Shown here: piece by piece, positions 31,114 to 39,498 of the stretch
Position numbering within the stretch: the first letter of the stretch is position 1
Layout: each line of letters starts with the position of its first letter
Origin: CAWDZK01 sp963807005
GTDB taxonomy: Bacteria > Actinomycetota > Actinomycetes > JACCUZ01
Assembly (NCBI GenBank): GCA_963807005.1
Contig: CAWDZK010000004.1
Location: 186,001 to 250,000 of the forward strand
Length of the DNA stretch: 64,000 nucleotides
Reading direction: 5' to 3'
Made by a program: the position numbers and the translations under genes
The notes under the pieces: model-generated
Databases searched by the model: none
Told to the model about the DNA's origin: nothing
What the model saw: only the letters and a program-made list of their open reading frames with translations

Positions 31114-31991
31114 TCCACCGGCGGCGTGACCCGGCCGCCCCTGGGGCCCAGGGTGACGCCGACGCTGGCCAGGCTCACCAGCAGCAGTGCCACCAGCTCC
31201 CGCGGACCGAGCCGCTGGCCGAGGACGAGCAGCCCGGCGATCGCGGCCGCTCCCGGTTCGAGGCTCATCAGGACGCCGAACACCCGGGTCGGCAGCCGCC
31301 GCAGCGCGGTCAGCTCCAGGGCGTACGGCACCACCGAGGACAGCAGCGCCACGGCCAGCCCGATCAGCAGCGCCCGGCCGTCGACCACCGCCCGGGCCGC
31401 CCCGGCCGCACCGAACGGCAGGGCCAGGGCGGTCGACACGCACAGGGCGACAGCCAGTCCGCTCACCCCCGGCAGCACCCGGCCGACCCGGGCACTGGCC
31501 AGGATGTACCCGCCCCAGAACAGCCCCGCCAGCAGCGCCAGCGCCAGGCCGCTCAGCGGGATGGCGCCGGTGTCCCGCAGCCCGAGCAGCACCACCCCGC
31601 CGGCGGCCAGCACCACCCAGAGCAGGTCGGCTGCGCGCCTCGTCTGGGCCAGCGCCACGAGCAGCGGGCCGAGGAACTCCACCGTGACCGCGACGCCCAG
31701 CGGCACCTCGCGGATGGCGAGGTAGAACACCAGGTTCATCGCGCCCATGGTCAGCCCGAGCGTCACCGCGGCCGCCCACTGCGCGCGGTCCCACCGGCGC
31801 ACGGCGGGCCGGGTCACCGCAGTGAGCAGCAGGGCCGCGAACGCCAGCCGCAGCAGCGTCACCCCCGCCGCCCCGGTGACGTCGAAGCTGGTCCGGGCCA
31901 CCGCGCTGCCGATCTGGACCGAGGCGATCGACACGAGCACGAGGGCCGTCGCGGGGACGCGGTCCGTCAGCGCTGCCTCCCGCGTTCCCAC
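31110..31991 (-). CDS. EamA/DMT-family transporter, RhtA-like
   Basis: A 293-residue membrane protein with about ten hydrophobic segments in two EamA halves. It opens with ALVLVSIASVQIGSAVART, and MGAMNLVFYLAIREVPLGVAV and VTVEFLGPLLVAL match the threonine/homoserine exporter RhtA group. The second half contains LLSSVVPYALELTALRRLP and GVLMSLEPGAAAIAGLL. It probably exports amino acids or related metabolites. GTG at 31991 is the likely start. Confidence 0.85.
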   Translation of the reverse strand: MGTREAALTDRVPATALVLVSIASVQIGSAVARTSFDVTGAAGVTLLRLAFAALLLTAVTRPAVRRWDRAQWAAAVTLGLTMGAMNLVFYLAIREVPLGVAVTVEFLGPLLVALAQTRRAADLLWVVLAAGGVVLLGLRDTGAIPLSGLALALLAGLFWGGYILASARVGRVLPGVSGLAVALCVSTALALPFGAAGAARAVVDGRALLIGLAVALLSSVVPYALELTALRRLPTRVFGVLMSLEPGAAAIAGLLVLGQRLGPRELVALLLVSLASVGVTLGPRGGRVTPPVD

Positions 31992-32077
31992 GACGCAGAC
32001 CCTACGAGCGCCGAAGCGGCCGTCCGACCGCTGTCCGGGCCCCGGACGCGGGCACCGGCACCACCCCCGCGTCGGGA

Positions 32078-32083
32078 TAGGTT
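32078..32083 (+). promoter_or_regulatory. -10 element for aroH-tyrA
   Basis: TAGGTT 42 bases before the aroH ATG. With a strong purine-rich ribosome site just before 32126 this gives an ordinary short leader. No clear -35 is seen. Confidence 0.4.
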
Positions 32084-32125
32084 GCGACCGATGGGACCCG
32101 TCGCACCCGGGAGGAGGGGGTCGCC

Positions 32126-32488
32126 ATGGCTCTGCGGGCGATCCGCGGCGCGACCCAGCTCGACACCGACGATCGCGACCACCTGCTGACCTCGGTCGAC
32201 GAGCTGATCCGGGCCCTGCTGACCGAGAACGCGCTGGACCACGACGACCTGGTCTCGATGTTGTTCACCGCGACCCCGGACCTGCACAGCGAGTTCCCCG
32301 CGCTGGCCGCCCGTCAGCTGGGCATCGGTGACGTGCCGTTGCTGTGCGCCCAGGAGATCGACGTGGCCGGTGCGATGCCGCGGGTGATCCGGGTCATGGT
32401 GCACGCCGAGACCGACCGCCCCAAGGCGGACGTGCGCCACGTCTACCTCCGCGGTGCGGTCGCCCTGCGGCGCGACCTCGCCCAGTGA
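32126..32488 (+). CDS. aroH: chorismate mutase, AroH class
   Basis: A 120-residue AroH-type mutase converting chorismate to prephenate. The family landmarks are RAIRGATQLD at the start, ENALDHDDLVSMLFTATPDL, FPALAARQLG, the CAQEIDV segment and MPRVIRVMVHAE near the end, which bring in the active-site Arg, Glu and Cys-region residues. The GGGAGGAGGGGG upstream is a very strong ribosome site. The prephenate dehydrogenase gene starts seven bases after the stop, so the two form a short phenylalanine/tyrosine operon. Confidence 0.9.
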   Translation: MALRAIRGATQLDTDDRDHLLTSVDELIRALLTENALDHDDLVSMLFTATPDLHSEFPALAARQLGIGDVPLLCAQEIDVAGAMPRVIRVMVHAETDRPKADVRHVYLRGAVALRRDLAQ

Positions 32489-32495
32489 GCGCGCC

Positions 32496-33609
32496 GTGAG
32501 CGCCCCCGGCGCCGCGGCGCCGCCGGAGCTGCGCACCGCCCTGGTCGTGGGATCGGGTCTCATCGGGACCTCGGTGGCGCTCGCCCTCGCCCGGCACGGC
32601 GTCCGGGTCCACCTCACCGACCGCGACCCGACGGCCGCGCGGCAGGCGGCCGAGCTCGGGGCCGGCACCGTCGACCCGCCCACCGAGCAGGTCGACCTCG
32701 CTGTCGTCGCCGTCAGCCCCTCGGCCACCGGTGAGGTCGTGTGCGGCCTGCTCGCCGGCAACGTGGCGGCGACCGTGGTCGACACCTGCGGTGTGAAGGA
32801 CCGGGTGCTGCGCGAGGTCGCGGCCACGGTGGGGGAGGCGCCGCACTTCGTGGGCACCCACCCGATGGCCGGCCGGGAACGGTCCGGCCCGCTGGCCGCC
32901 CGCGCCGACCTGTTCGAGGGGCGGCCGTGGGCCGTCTCGCCGGCGCGGGGCGGACGAGCGGTCGCTGGCCCGGGTGGCCCGGCTGCTGGACCTGTGCGGC
33001 GCGGTGCGGGTCGACATGGACCCGGCCGCCCACGACGCTGCGGTCGCCCTGGTGTCGCACGTGCCTCAGGTGGCGGCGTCCCTGGTGGCCGCCCGGCTTG
33101 CCGAGGGCGACGACGCGGCCCTGGCGCTCACCGGCCAGGGGCTGCGGGACGTCACCAGGGTGGCCGCCTCGGACCCGGACCTCTGGGTGGAGGTCCTGGT
33201 CGCCAACGCCGAGCCCGTCGCCCGGGTCCTCACCGAGCTCCGGCAGGACGTCGACGCCGTCGTGCACGCCCTGCACGAGGTGACCGAGGACGCCGAGTGG
33301 GCGCGGACGTCGCTGCGCGAGGTGCTGGTGCGGGGCAACGCCGGCCGGGCCCGGCTGCCCGGCAAGCACGGCGGGCGGCCCACGCCGTACGCCGTGGTGC
33401 CCGTGGTGCTGCCGGACCGGCCCGGCCAGCTCGGCCGGCTGTTCGCCGACGTCGGCGGCGCCGGCGTCAACATCGAGGACATCCGGATCGAGCACTCGCC
33501 CGGCCAGCCGGTCGGCCTGGTGGAGCTCGCCGTGGCGCCGGGGGCCGAGGCGGGCCTGGTCGAGGCGCTGCAACGGCTCGGCTGGGTGGTCCAGGCCGAG
33601 TCCACGTAG
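32496..33609 (+). CDS. tyrA: prephenate dehydrogenase with ACT domain, one-base frameshift
   Basis: About 370 residues when corrected. TALVVGSGLIGTSVALALA is the NAD-binding loop, DTCGVKDRVL follows, and FVGTHPMAGRERSGP holds the catalytic His. After WAVSPAR the frame breaks at about 32946, where a GGGG run has one G too many. The other frame continues DERSLARVARLLDLCGAVRV to the stop at 33609. The C-terminal ACT domain (VLPDRPGQLGRLFADVG, NIEDIRIEHS) suggests feedback control by an aromatic amino acid. The gene lies between aroH and cmk as expected. Confidence 0.85.
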
Positions 33610-33659
33610 ACTCGCCGGGTTCCCCTCCTTCCCTCACCACTCGTCTCCGAGGTCCCCGC

Positions 33660-34337
33660 ATGCCCGCCCCTCTCGTCGTCGCCGTCGACGGCCCATCCGG
33701 GTCGGGGAAGTCCAGCGTCTGCCGCGAGGTGGCCCGCCGCCTGGGCCTGCGCTACCTCGACACCGGAGCGATGTACCGCGCCCTGACCTGGTGGGTGCTG
33801 GAGCGTGGCGTCGACCTGGACGACACCGAGCAGGTCGCGGCACTGGCCCGCGAGCTGCCGCTGGAGCTGGGCGACAGCCCCGACACCAGGCTGCTGACCG
33901 TCGGGGGCACCGACATCACCGCCGCGGTCCGCGAGCCGCGCATCTCCGCTGCCGTCAGCAAGGTCGCGACCAACCTCGGGGTCCGGGAGGAGCTGGTCCG
34001 CCGGCAGCGGGAGATCGCGGCCGCCGGCACCGGCATCGTGGTCGAGGGGCGCGACATCACCACCGTGGTGGCGCCGGACGCCGACGTCCGGGTGCTCCTC
34101 ACCGCCTCCGAGCAGGCGCGGCTGGCCCGGCGCGCCCTCGAGGTGCACGGCACCGACGACGACCACGCCATCGCCGCGACCCGGGACCACGTCGTCCGTC
34201 GGGACGCCCAGGACTCGACGGTCGCCGACTTCCTGGAGGCGGGCGAGGGGGTCACCGTCGTCGACTCCTCCGACCTCTCCTTCGAGGAGACCGTGCAGGC
34301 CGTGCTCGACCTGGTGATGGTGGTGTCCCGTGGCTGA
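33660..34337 (+). CDS. cmk: cytidylate kinase
   Basis: A 225-residue CMP/dCMP kinase. VVAVDGPSGSGKSSVCREVA is the P-loop, YLDTGAMYRALTWWVL binds CMP, and GIVVEGRDITTVVAPDADV plus HVVRRDAQDST form the lid and NMP-binding parts. A TAGACT -10-like element at 33607-33612 may give it a promoter inside the end of tyrA. The stop overlaps the der GTG. Confidence 0.95.
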   Translation: MPAPLVVAVDGPSGSGKSSVCREVARRLGLRYLDTGAMYRALTWWVLERGVDLDDTEQVAALARELPLELGDSPDTRLLTVGGTDITAAVREPRISAAVSKVATNLGVREELVRRQREIAAAGTGIVVEGRDITTVVAPDADVRVLLTASEQARLARRALEVHGTDDDHAIAATRDHVVRRDAQDSTVADFLEAGEGVTVVDSSDLSFEETVQAVLDLVMVVSRG

Positions 34338-35721
34338 CGACGTTTCCGGCTTCGACGGAGCGGAGGGATTCGTCGGCCTCGACGACCCCGACGCCGAGGC
34401 GTCCGGCCCGGTCCCCGTGCTGGCCGTCGTCGGCCGCCCCAACGTCGGGAAGTCCACCCTGGTGAACCGGATCCTCGGCCGTCGGGAGGCGGTCGTCGAG
34501 GACGTCCCCGGCGTGACCCGCGACCGGGTGCCCTACGACGCCACCTGGAACGGCCGGCGGTTCACGGTGGTGGACACCGGCGGCTGGGAGCAGGACGCGA
34601 AGGGCCTGGCGGCCCAGGTCGCCGCGCAGGCCGAGGTGGCGATCGCCGCTGCGGACGCGGTGATGTTCGTGGTGGACGCGACCGTGGGGGCCACCGACAC
34701 CGACGAGGCCGTGGTGCGGGTGCTGCGACGGGCCGGCAAGCCGGTCGTCCTGGTCGCGAACAAGGTCGACGACGCCAAGGCCGAGGCCGACGCGACCGCC
34801 CTGTGGTCGCTGGGGCTGGGTGAGCCCTACGCCGTCTCGGCGCTGCACGGCCGGGGCAGCGGTGACCTCCTCGACGCGGTGCTGGAGGCCCTGCCCGAGA
34901 CGCCGGCCGAGTCCTACGACCCGGAGACCGGTCCGCGACGGGTCGCCCTGCTGGGACGTCCGAACGTCGGCAAGTCCTCGCTGCTGAACAAGCTCGCCGG
35001 TACCGACCGGGTCGTCGTCGACGCGGTGGCGGGCACGACCCGCGACCCGGTCGACGAGCTCATCGAGCTCGGCGACCGCGAGTGGACCTTCGTCGACACG
35101 GCCGGCATCCGGCGCCGCGCGCGGCAGGCCAGCGGCACCGACTACTACGCGACGCTGCGCACCCAGTCGGCGCTGGACCGGGCCGAGGTCGCGGTCGTGC
35201 TCGTCGACGCCAGCGAGATCCTGTCCGAGCAGGACACCCGGATCATCTCCATGGTGGTCGAGGCCGGTCGCGCGCTGGTCATCGCCTACAACAAGTGGGA
35301 CCTGCTCGACGAGGAGCGCCGGTTCTACCTGGAACGGGAGATCGAGCGGGACCTCGTCCAGGTCCCGTGGGCTCCTCGCGTGAACATCTCGGCCCGCACC
35401 GGTCGGCACATGGAGAAGCTGGTGCCCGCGCTGGACACCGCGCTGGCGTCCTGGGAGCACCGCGTGCCGACCGGGCGCCTCAACGCGTTCCTCGGCGAGC
35501 TGGTCGCGGCCCACCCGCACCCCGTCCGCGGTGGCAAGCAGCCGCGGATCCTGTTCGCGACCCAGGCCGACGTCCGGCCACCGAGGTTCGTGCTGTTCAC
35601 GTCCGGGTTCCTGGAGGCCGGCTACCGCCGGTTCGTCGAGCGGCGGCTGCGCGAGGAGTTCGGCTTCGAGGGGACGCCGATCGAGGTCAGCGTGAAGATG
35701 CGGGAGAAGCGCGGCCGCTAG
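34330..35721 (+). CDS. der: ribosome-associated GTPase Der (EngA)
   Basis: A 463-residue protein with two tandem GTPase domains. The first has GRPNVGKSTLVNRIL, DTGGWE and NKVD. The second has GRPNVGKSSLLNKLAG, DTAGIRR and NKWD. A C-terminal KH-like domain (RILFATQADVRPPRFVLF) follows. Der acts in 50S subunit assembly. The start GTG overlaps cmk by eight bases, the standard cmk-der pair. Confidence 0.95.
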   Translation: MADDVSGFDGAEGFVGLDDPDAEASGPVPVLAVVGRPNVGKSTLVNRILGRREAVVEDVPGVTRDRVPYDATWNGRRFTVVDTGGWEQDAKGLAAQVAAQAEVAIAAADAVMFVVDATVGATDTDEAVVRVLRRAGKPVVLVANKVDDAKAEADATALWSLGLGEPYAVSALHGRGSGDLLDAVLEALPETPAESYDPETGPRRVALLGRPNVGKSSLLNKLAGTDRVVVDAVAGTTRDPVDELIELGDREWTFVDTAGIRRRARQASGTDYYATLRTQSALDRAEVAVVLVDASEILSEQDTRIISMVVEAGRALVIAYNKWDLLDEERRFYLEREIERDLVQVPWAPRVNISARTGRHMEKLVPALDTALASWEHRVPTGRLNAFLGELVAAHPHPVRGGKQPRILFATQADVRPPRFVLFTSGFLEAGYRRFVERRLREEFGFEGTPIEVSVKMREKRGR

Positions 35722-35745
35722 CCGTCCCGCCGTACCACGCGCGGG

Positions 35746-36408
35746 TCAGCGCTTCTTGACGAGGACGACCGTGACCCGGCCGTCGACCAGCGTGTCGAAC
35801 CCCTCCTGGACCCGGACGCCACCGAGGAAGCGCGAGACCTGGCGGGCCTGCCGGCGGTGCTCCGGGTCGAGCCAGTAGACGGTGGTCACGCTCACGTTGC
35901 CGCGGAAGTCGTCGACCCGGCCCACCGTCCAGCCGGCCTTGCGCAGCCGCTTGGCCACGTCCTCGGCCGTGCCGCTGGGGGCCGACTGGTTGAGGACGTC
36001 GACCTTCACCGCGGCCGGCACCCCCGGCGCGGACGAGGACGCCGGGGGCGGCTCCGGAGCGCTCGACCCGGCGGTGGACTCGGTGCTCGAGGACTTCGTG
36101 CCCGACCCGGGCGTCGTCGACGGCGACGGCGTGGATCCCGCCCCCGCCGAGGAGGACGACGCGCCGTCGGCACCGGTCGTCCCGGGTGACGGGGCGACCG
36201 CGGAGACGTTGCCGTCCCCACCCAGGCCGGTCAGCGAGACCACCACCACGATCGCGGTCGCGATGCCGATGACGGCGGCGAGCTGGACCAGGAAGAGCCG
36301 GGCCAGCTGGGCGACCGGGCCGCGCTGCTCGCCTCCGGCCGGGTCAGGGCGCGGCGATCGCCGGGAGCCGGACGTGGGGTCGTGGTGCTGGTCGCTCACC
36401 TGCCCCAT
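35746..36408 (-). CDS. membrane-anchored LytR_C-domain protein
   Basis: A 220-residue protein. After a charged N-terminus one membrane helix spans residues about 42-63 (LVQLAAVIGIATAIVVVVSL). A Ser/Thr/Pro/Gly linker (residues ~70-125) leads to the C-terminal LytR_C domain (VKVDVLNQSAPSGTAEDVA, GWTVGRVDDFRG, VVLVKKR). Such domains occur outside the membrane and are tied to cell-envelope assembly, but the exact role is unknown. ATG 36408 and GTG 36399 are both possible starts. The upstream minus-strand gene ends four bases before. Confidence 0.75.
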   Translation of the reverse strand: MGQVSDQHHDPTSGSRRSPRPDPAGGEQRGPVAQLARLFLVQLAAVIGIATAIVVVVSLTGLGGDGNVSAVAPSPGTTGADGASSSSAGAGSTPSPSTTPGSGTKSSSTESTAGSSAPEPPPASSSAPGVPAAVKVDVLNQSAPSGTAEDVAKRLRKAGWTVGRVDDFRGNVSVTTVYWLDPEHRRQARQVSRFLGGVRVQEGFDTLVDGRVTVVLVKKR

Positions 36409-36412
36409 CCCA

Positions 36413-36883
36413 TCACGACAGCCCGGGCACCGTCGCCAGCTGGCTCTCGATCAGCTCGCGGTCCTCGTCGTCGTCGACGTCCTCGAGCGTGGCCCGGGCG
36501 TCGGCGGCCCAGCGTTCCCGCTCGTCGTCGTGCCCGGCGACCGCGTGCGCCCGGGCCATGCCCTCCTGGGTCGAGGCGATCATCCAGACCGGGACGGGTG
36601 GCTCGGCGCTGGCGGCCCGCTCGTGGGCGGCAGCGGCGAACTCCAGCGCCAGGTCTGCGTGGCCCAGCCAGCTGGCGACGTGCGCGACCAGCCAGTCGCC
36701 CGCGGCGTAGTTCTCGTCGGTGCCGATGCCCTCCCAGTGCAGCCGGGACGCCAGCGCGGTGGCGAGCAGCATCCGGTCCCCGGCGTCGTCGCGCTCCGCC
36801 TCGAGCAGTGCCCAGGTCCGGTTGAAGAGCCCCACCGCCAGGCTGCGCTGCTGCGCGGGGTCGAGCTCGGGTTGGGTCGTCAT
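36413..36883 (-). CDS. conserved hypothetical helical protein
   Basis: A 156-residue, almost wholly helical, acidic protein (LFNRTWALLEAERDDAGDRMLLATALASRLHWEGIG split over helices, then AGDWLVAHVASWLGHADLALEFA and RWAADARATLEDVDDDEDRELI). The pattern recalls a TPR-like or helical-bundle fold often annotated as hypothetical in actinobacteria. No function can be assigned. It lies divergent from the MoxR-type gene and probably shares a transcript with the LytR_C gene. Confidence 0.65.
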   Translation of the reverse strand: MTTQPELDPAQQRSLAVGLFNRTWALLEAERDDAGDRMLLATALASRLHWEGIGTDENYAAGDWLVAHVASWLGHADLALEFAAAAHERAASAEPPVPVWMIASTQEGMARAHAVAGHDDERERWAADARATLEDVDDDEDRELIESQLATVPGLS

Positions 36884-36938
36884 GGCGGCAGCCTGCCACG
36901 GCTGCCCGCGCCGCGTCGTGGTCCGGCGGCCCGCGCCG

Positions 36939-36944
36939 TAGGGT
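36939..36944 (+). promoter_or_regulatory. -10 element for leaderless moxR/coxD-like gene
   Basis: TAGGGT ends six bases before the GTG at 36951, with no ribosome site between. Confidence 0.45.
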
Positions 36945-36950
36945 GCCGGT

Positions 36951-37877
36951 GTGGCCACTCCCGGCACGCCCGCACCCGGTCCAGCACCGGACTCGCCGGC
37001 CGAGCTCGCCGACCGCCTCGACGCGGCCGGCTACCTGGCCGACGAGGGACTGGCGACTGCGGCCTACCTCGCCCTGCGGATGCACCGGCCGCTGTTCTGC
37101 GAGGGCGACGCCGGGGTGGGCAAGACCGCCCTCGCCGCCGCACTGGCCCAGGTGCTGGGTGCCGACCTGATCCGGCTGCAGTGCTACGAGGGACTGGACG
37201 CCGCGCAGGCGCTGTACGACTGGGACTTCCCCCGGCAGATCCTGCACCTGCGCGCGGCCGAGGCGGCCGGCATCCATGACGCGGAGCGGCTCGAGGCCGA
37301 GCTCTACGACCGCAGGTTCCTCATCGCCCGTCCGCTGCTCCAGGCGCTGGAGATGAGCACCGCCGAGCGGCCGGCCGTGCTGCTGGTCGACGAGGTCGAC
37401 CGGGCCGACGACGAGTTCGAGGCCTTCCTGCTCGAGGTGCTCAGCGACTACACCATCTCGGTGCCCGAGCTGGGGACCATCCACGCGGCGCAGCCGCCCG
37501 TTGTCGTCGTCACCTCCAACCGGACGCGTGAGGTCCACGACGCCCTGAAGCGGCGTTGCCTCTACCACTGGCTGGAGCATCCCGACCTGGAGCGCGAGGT
37601 CGCGATCATCCGGCGGCGGCTGCCGGCGGCGACCACCGCCCTGGCCGAGGCGGTGGCGCGGGTCGCCCGCGCCGCACGAGCCGAGGCGGACCTGCTCAAG
37701 CCACCGGGGGTCGCGGAGTCGCTGGACTGGACCGAGGCGCTCATCGCGCTCGGCGTGACCGACCTCGGCGACGCCGGGCTGGACCGGGCCTGCGCCAGCC
37801 TCGGCGCGTTCCTCAAGTACCGCGAGGACCAGGAGCGCGTCTCCGCCCGGATCGCCGAGTGGGCGGCGGCCGGTTGA
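36951..37877 (+). CDS. MoxR-family AAA ATPase, CoxD-like
   Basis: A 308-residue AAA+ ATPase. FCEGDAGVGKTALAAALAQVL is Walker A (key residues G-x4-GKT), AVLLVDEVDRADDEFEAF is Walker B, and VVVTSNRTREVHDALKRRCLYHW is the sensor-1/arginine-finger region. CoxD and related MoxR proteins help mature the active site of Mo-containing CO dehydrogenase-type hydroxylases. With the VWA (CoxE-like), XdhC and MobA-like genes downstream, a maturation role for the hydroxylase encoded at 49795-53629 is likely. A SnoaL-like gene on the other strand sits between it and the VWA gene. Confidence 0.85.
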   Translation: MATPGTPAPGPAPDSPAELADRLDAAGYLADEGLATAAYLALRMHRPLFCEGDAGVGKTALAAALAQVLGADLIRLQCYEGLDAAQALYDWDFPRQILHLRAAEAAGIHDAERLEAELYDRRFLIARPLLQALEMSTAERPAVLLVDEVDRADDEFEAFLLEVLSDYTISVPELGTIHAAQPPVVVVTSNRTREVHDALKRRCLYHWLEHPDLEREVAIIRRRLPAATTALAEAVARVARAARAEADLLKPPGVAESLDWTEALIALGVTDLGDAGLDRACASLGAFLKYREDQERVSARIAEWAAAG

Positions 37878-37879
37878 CG

Positions 37880-38266
37880 TCAGCCGGTGCCGGCGAAGAA
37901 CTCCTGCACGTCCTCGGGAACCGCGTCCATGAAGGCCCACCGTTCGGTGACCTGGCCGTGCTCGATGTGGACGACCTCGACGGCCCGGTACGTGACGTCG
38001 TTCCCGTCGGACCTGCGCATGTGCGCCGTCACGAGCGCGACCGCGTGGTCGTCGCCCGCCACGATGTCGTGCAGGTCGACGTCGGCGACCAGGTCACCGG
38101 TCGTCGCGAAGCGAGCCGCGAGCGCCTCGCTTCCCTCGATCGGCTTGGCGGATCCCGCCTCGTGCCACCGGACCTGCGGAGAGATCAGGGTCTCGAGCGT
38201 CGCCATGTCCTGCTTGAGGAAGGCCTCGTACACCTGCCGGAGGATCTCGGCGTTGCCGTGCGCCAT
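37880..38266 (-). CDS. SnoaL/NTF2-like protein
   Basis: A 128-residue NTF2-fold protein. EILRQVYEAFLKQDMATLETLI is the opening helix pair, VRWHEAGSAKPIEGSEALAARF the first sheet, and YRAVEVVHIEHGQVTERWAFMD the closing strands. The fold often binds or isomerises small hydrophobic ligands; the function here is unknown. It is antisense to the maturation genes and its end nearly touches the MoxR gene, so it is a separate transcription unit. Confidence 0.75.
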   Translation of the reverse strand: MAHGNAEILRQVYEAFLKQDMATLETLISPQVRWHEAGSAKPIEGSEALAARFATTGDLVADVDLHDIVAGDDHAVALVTAHMRRSDGNDVTYRAVEVVHIEHGQVTERWAFMDAVPEDVQEFFAGTG

Positions 38267-38331
38267 GGCTGGCTCCTGTCTGTCGAAGTGGCCACCAACG
38301 AACGCCCGACCCGCCGGGCTGTCAAGCGACG

Positions 38332-38337
38332 TAGGTT
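38332..38337 (+). promoter_or_regulatory. -10 element for leaderless VWA gene
   Basis: TAGGTT ends six bases before the GTG at 38344; no ribosome site precedes the start. Confidence 0.45.
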
Positions 38338-38343
38338 GGCCGG

Positions 38344-39498
38344 GTGACGACGGTTCCGGTCGACCGCGACGCGACGCCCGTTCTGGTCGGTTTCGCCCGC
38401 ACCCTGCGCGCCGCCGGGGTCGAGGCGTCGCCGGACCGGGTGCACCTCACCGTGCAGGCGGCCTCGTGCCTGGACCCGGGCCGGCGGCGGGACCTGTACT
38501 GGGCGGGTCGGCTCACGCTGTGCTCCGGGCCGGACGACATCGACCGGTACGACCGGGCGTTCGCGGCGTTCTTCGCCGGTGAGCAGGCACCGACGGTGCG
38601 CCGGGTCCCGCCCGTCCAGGTGCTCAGGTCGGTTGCCGTCCCGGGCAGCGAGAGACCGCCGGGTGGCGAGGCGGGTCCCGAGGAGATCCCGGCGCCGACG
38701 GCCAGCGAGGTCGAGGTGCTGCGCCACCGGGACCTCGCCGGGCTGACACCGGCCGAGCGCGACGTGGTACGCGCTCTGATCGCGGCGATCGACCCGTTCG
38801 GGCCGACCCGGCAGTCCCGCCGGCACCGGCCGGCGCACCGCGGTGCGGTGGACCCGCAGCGCACCGTACGGGCGATGCTGCGCCGCGGTGGCCAGCCGGT
38901 GCGGCTGGAGCGCAGGGTCCGACGGGTCCGCCCCCGGCGGCTGGTCCTCGTCGTGGACGTGAGCGGGTCGATGCAGCCCTACGCCGACCCGTTCCTCCGC
39001 TTCGCGCACGCCGCGGCACGGCGGCGGCCGGGGACCGAGGTGTTCACCGTGGGCACCCGACTCACCCGTGTCACCCGGGAGATGCGCGGCCGGGACCCCT
39101 CCGCGGCGCTGCTGGCGGTGTCCGGCGCTGTGCCGGACTGGTCCGGCGGGACCCGCCTCGGCGAGCTGCTCAAGGCGTTCCTCGACCGCTGGGGCCAGCG
39201 CGGGCTCGCCCGCGGCGCCGTCGTCGTGGTGGCCTCCGACGGGTGGGAGCGCGGCGACGCCGAGCTGCTCGGCGAGCAGATGCGCCGGCTGTCGCGGCTG
39301 GCCCACCGGGTCGTCTGGGCCAACCCGCACCGGGGCAAGCCCGGCTACGCACCGATGACGGGTGGCATGCTGGCCGCGCTGCCGTACGTCGACGACTTCG
39401 TCGACGGGCACTCGGTTGCGGCCCTCGAGCGGTTGGCCGGCATCCTGTCCGGCGATCGGCTCGGGACGACCCGGAGGACGGAGCCCACCCGTGCATGA
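38344..39498 (+). CDS. VWA-domain protein, CoxE-like maturation factor
   Basis: A 384-residue protein. The C-terminal half is a von Willebrand A domain. LVVDVSGSMQPYADPFLRFA gives the DxSxS metal site, TRLTRVTREMRG and SGGTRLGELLKAFL follow, and VVVASDGWERGDAELL supplies the third metal ligand. The N-terminal half (FARTLRAAGVEASPDRV, LRHRDLAGLTPAERDVV) matches the CoxE-like part. CoxE works with the CoxD ATPase. The xdhC start overlaps its end by eight bases, so they form one operon. Confidence 0.88.
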   Translation: MTTVPVDRDATPVLVGFARTLRAAGVEASPDRVHLTVQAASCLDPGRRRDLYWAGRLTLCSGPDDIDRYDRAFAAFFAGEQAPTVRRVPPVQVLRSVAVPGSERPPGGEAGPEEIPAPTASEVEVLRHRDLAGLTPAERDVVRALIAAIDPFGPTRQSRRHRPAHRGAVDPQRTVRAMLRRGGQPVRLERRVRRVRPRRLVLVVDVSGSMQPYADPFLRFAHAAARRRPGTEVFTVGTRLTRVTREMRGRDPSAALLAVSGAVPDWSGGTRLGELLKAFLDRWGQRGLARGAVVVVASDGWERGDAELLGEQMRRLSRLAHRVVWANPHRGKPGYAPMTGGMLAALPYVDDFVDGHSVAALERLAGILSGDRLGTTRRTEPTRA

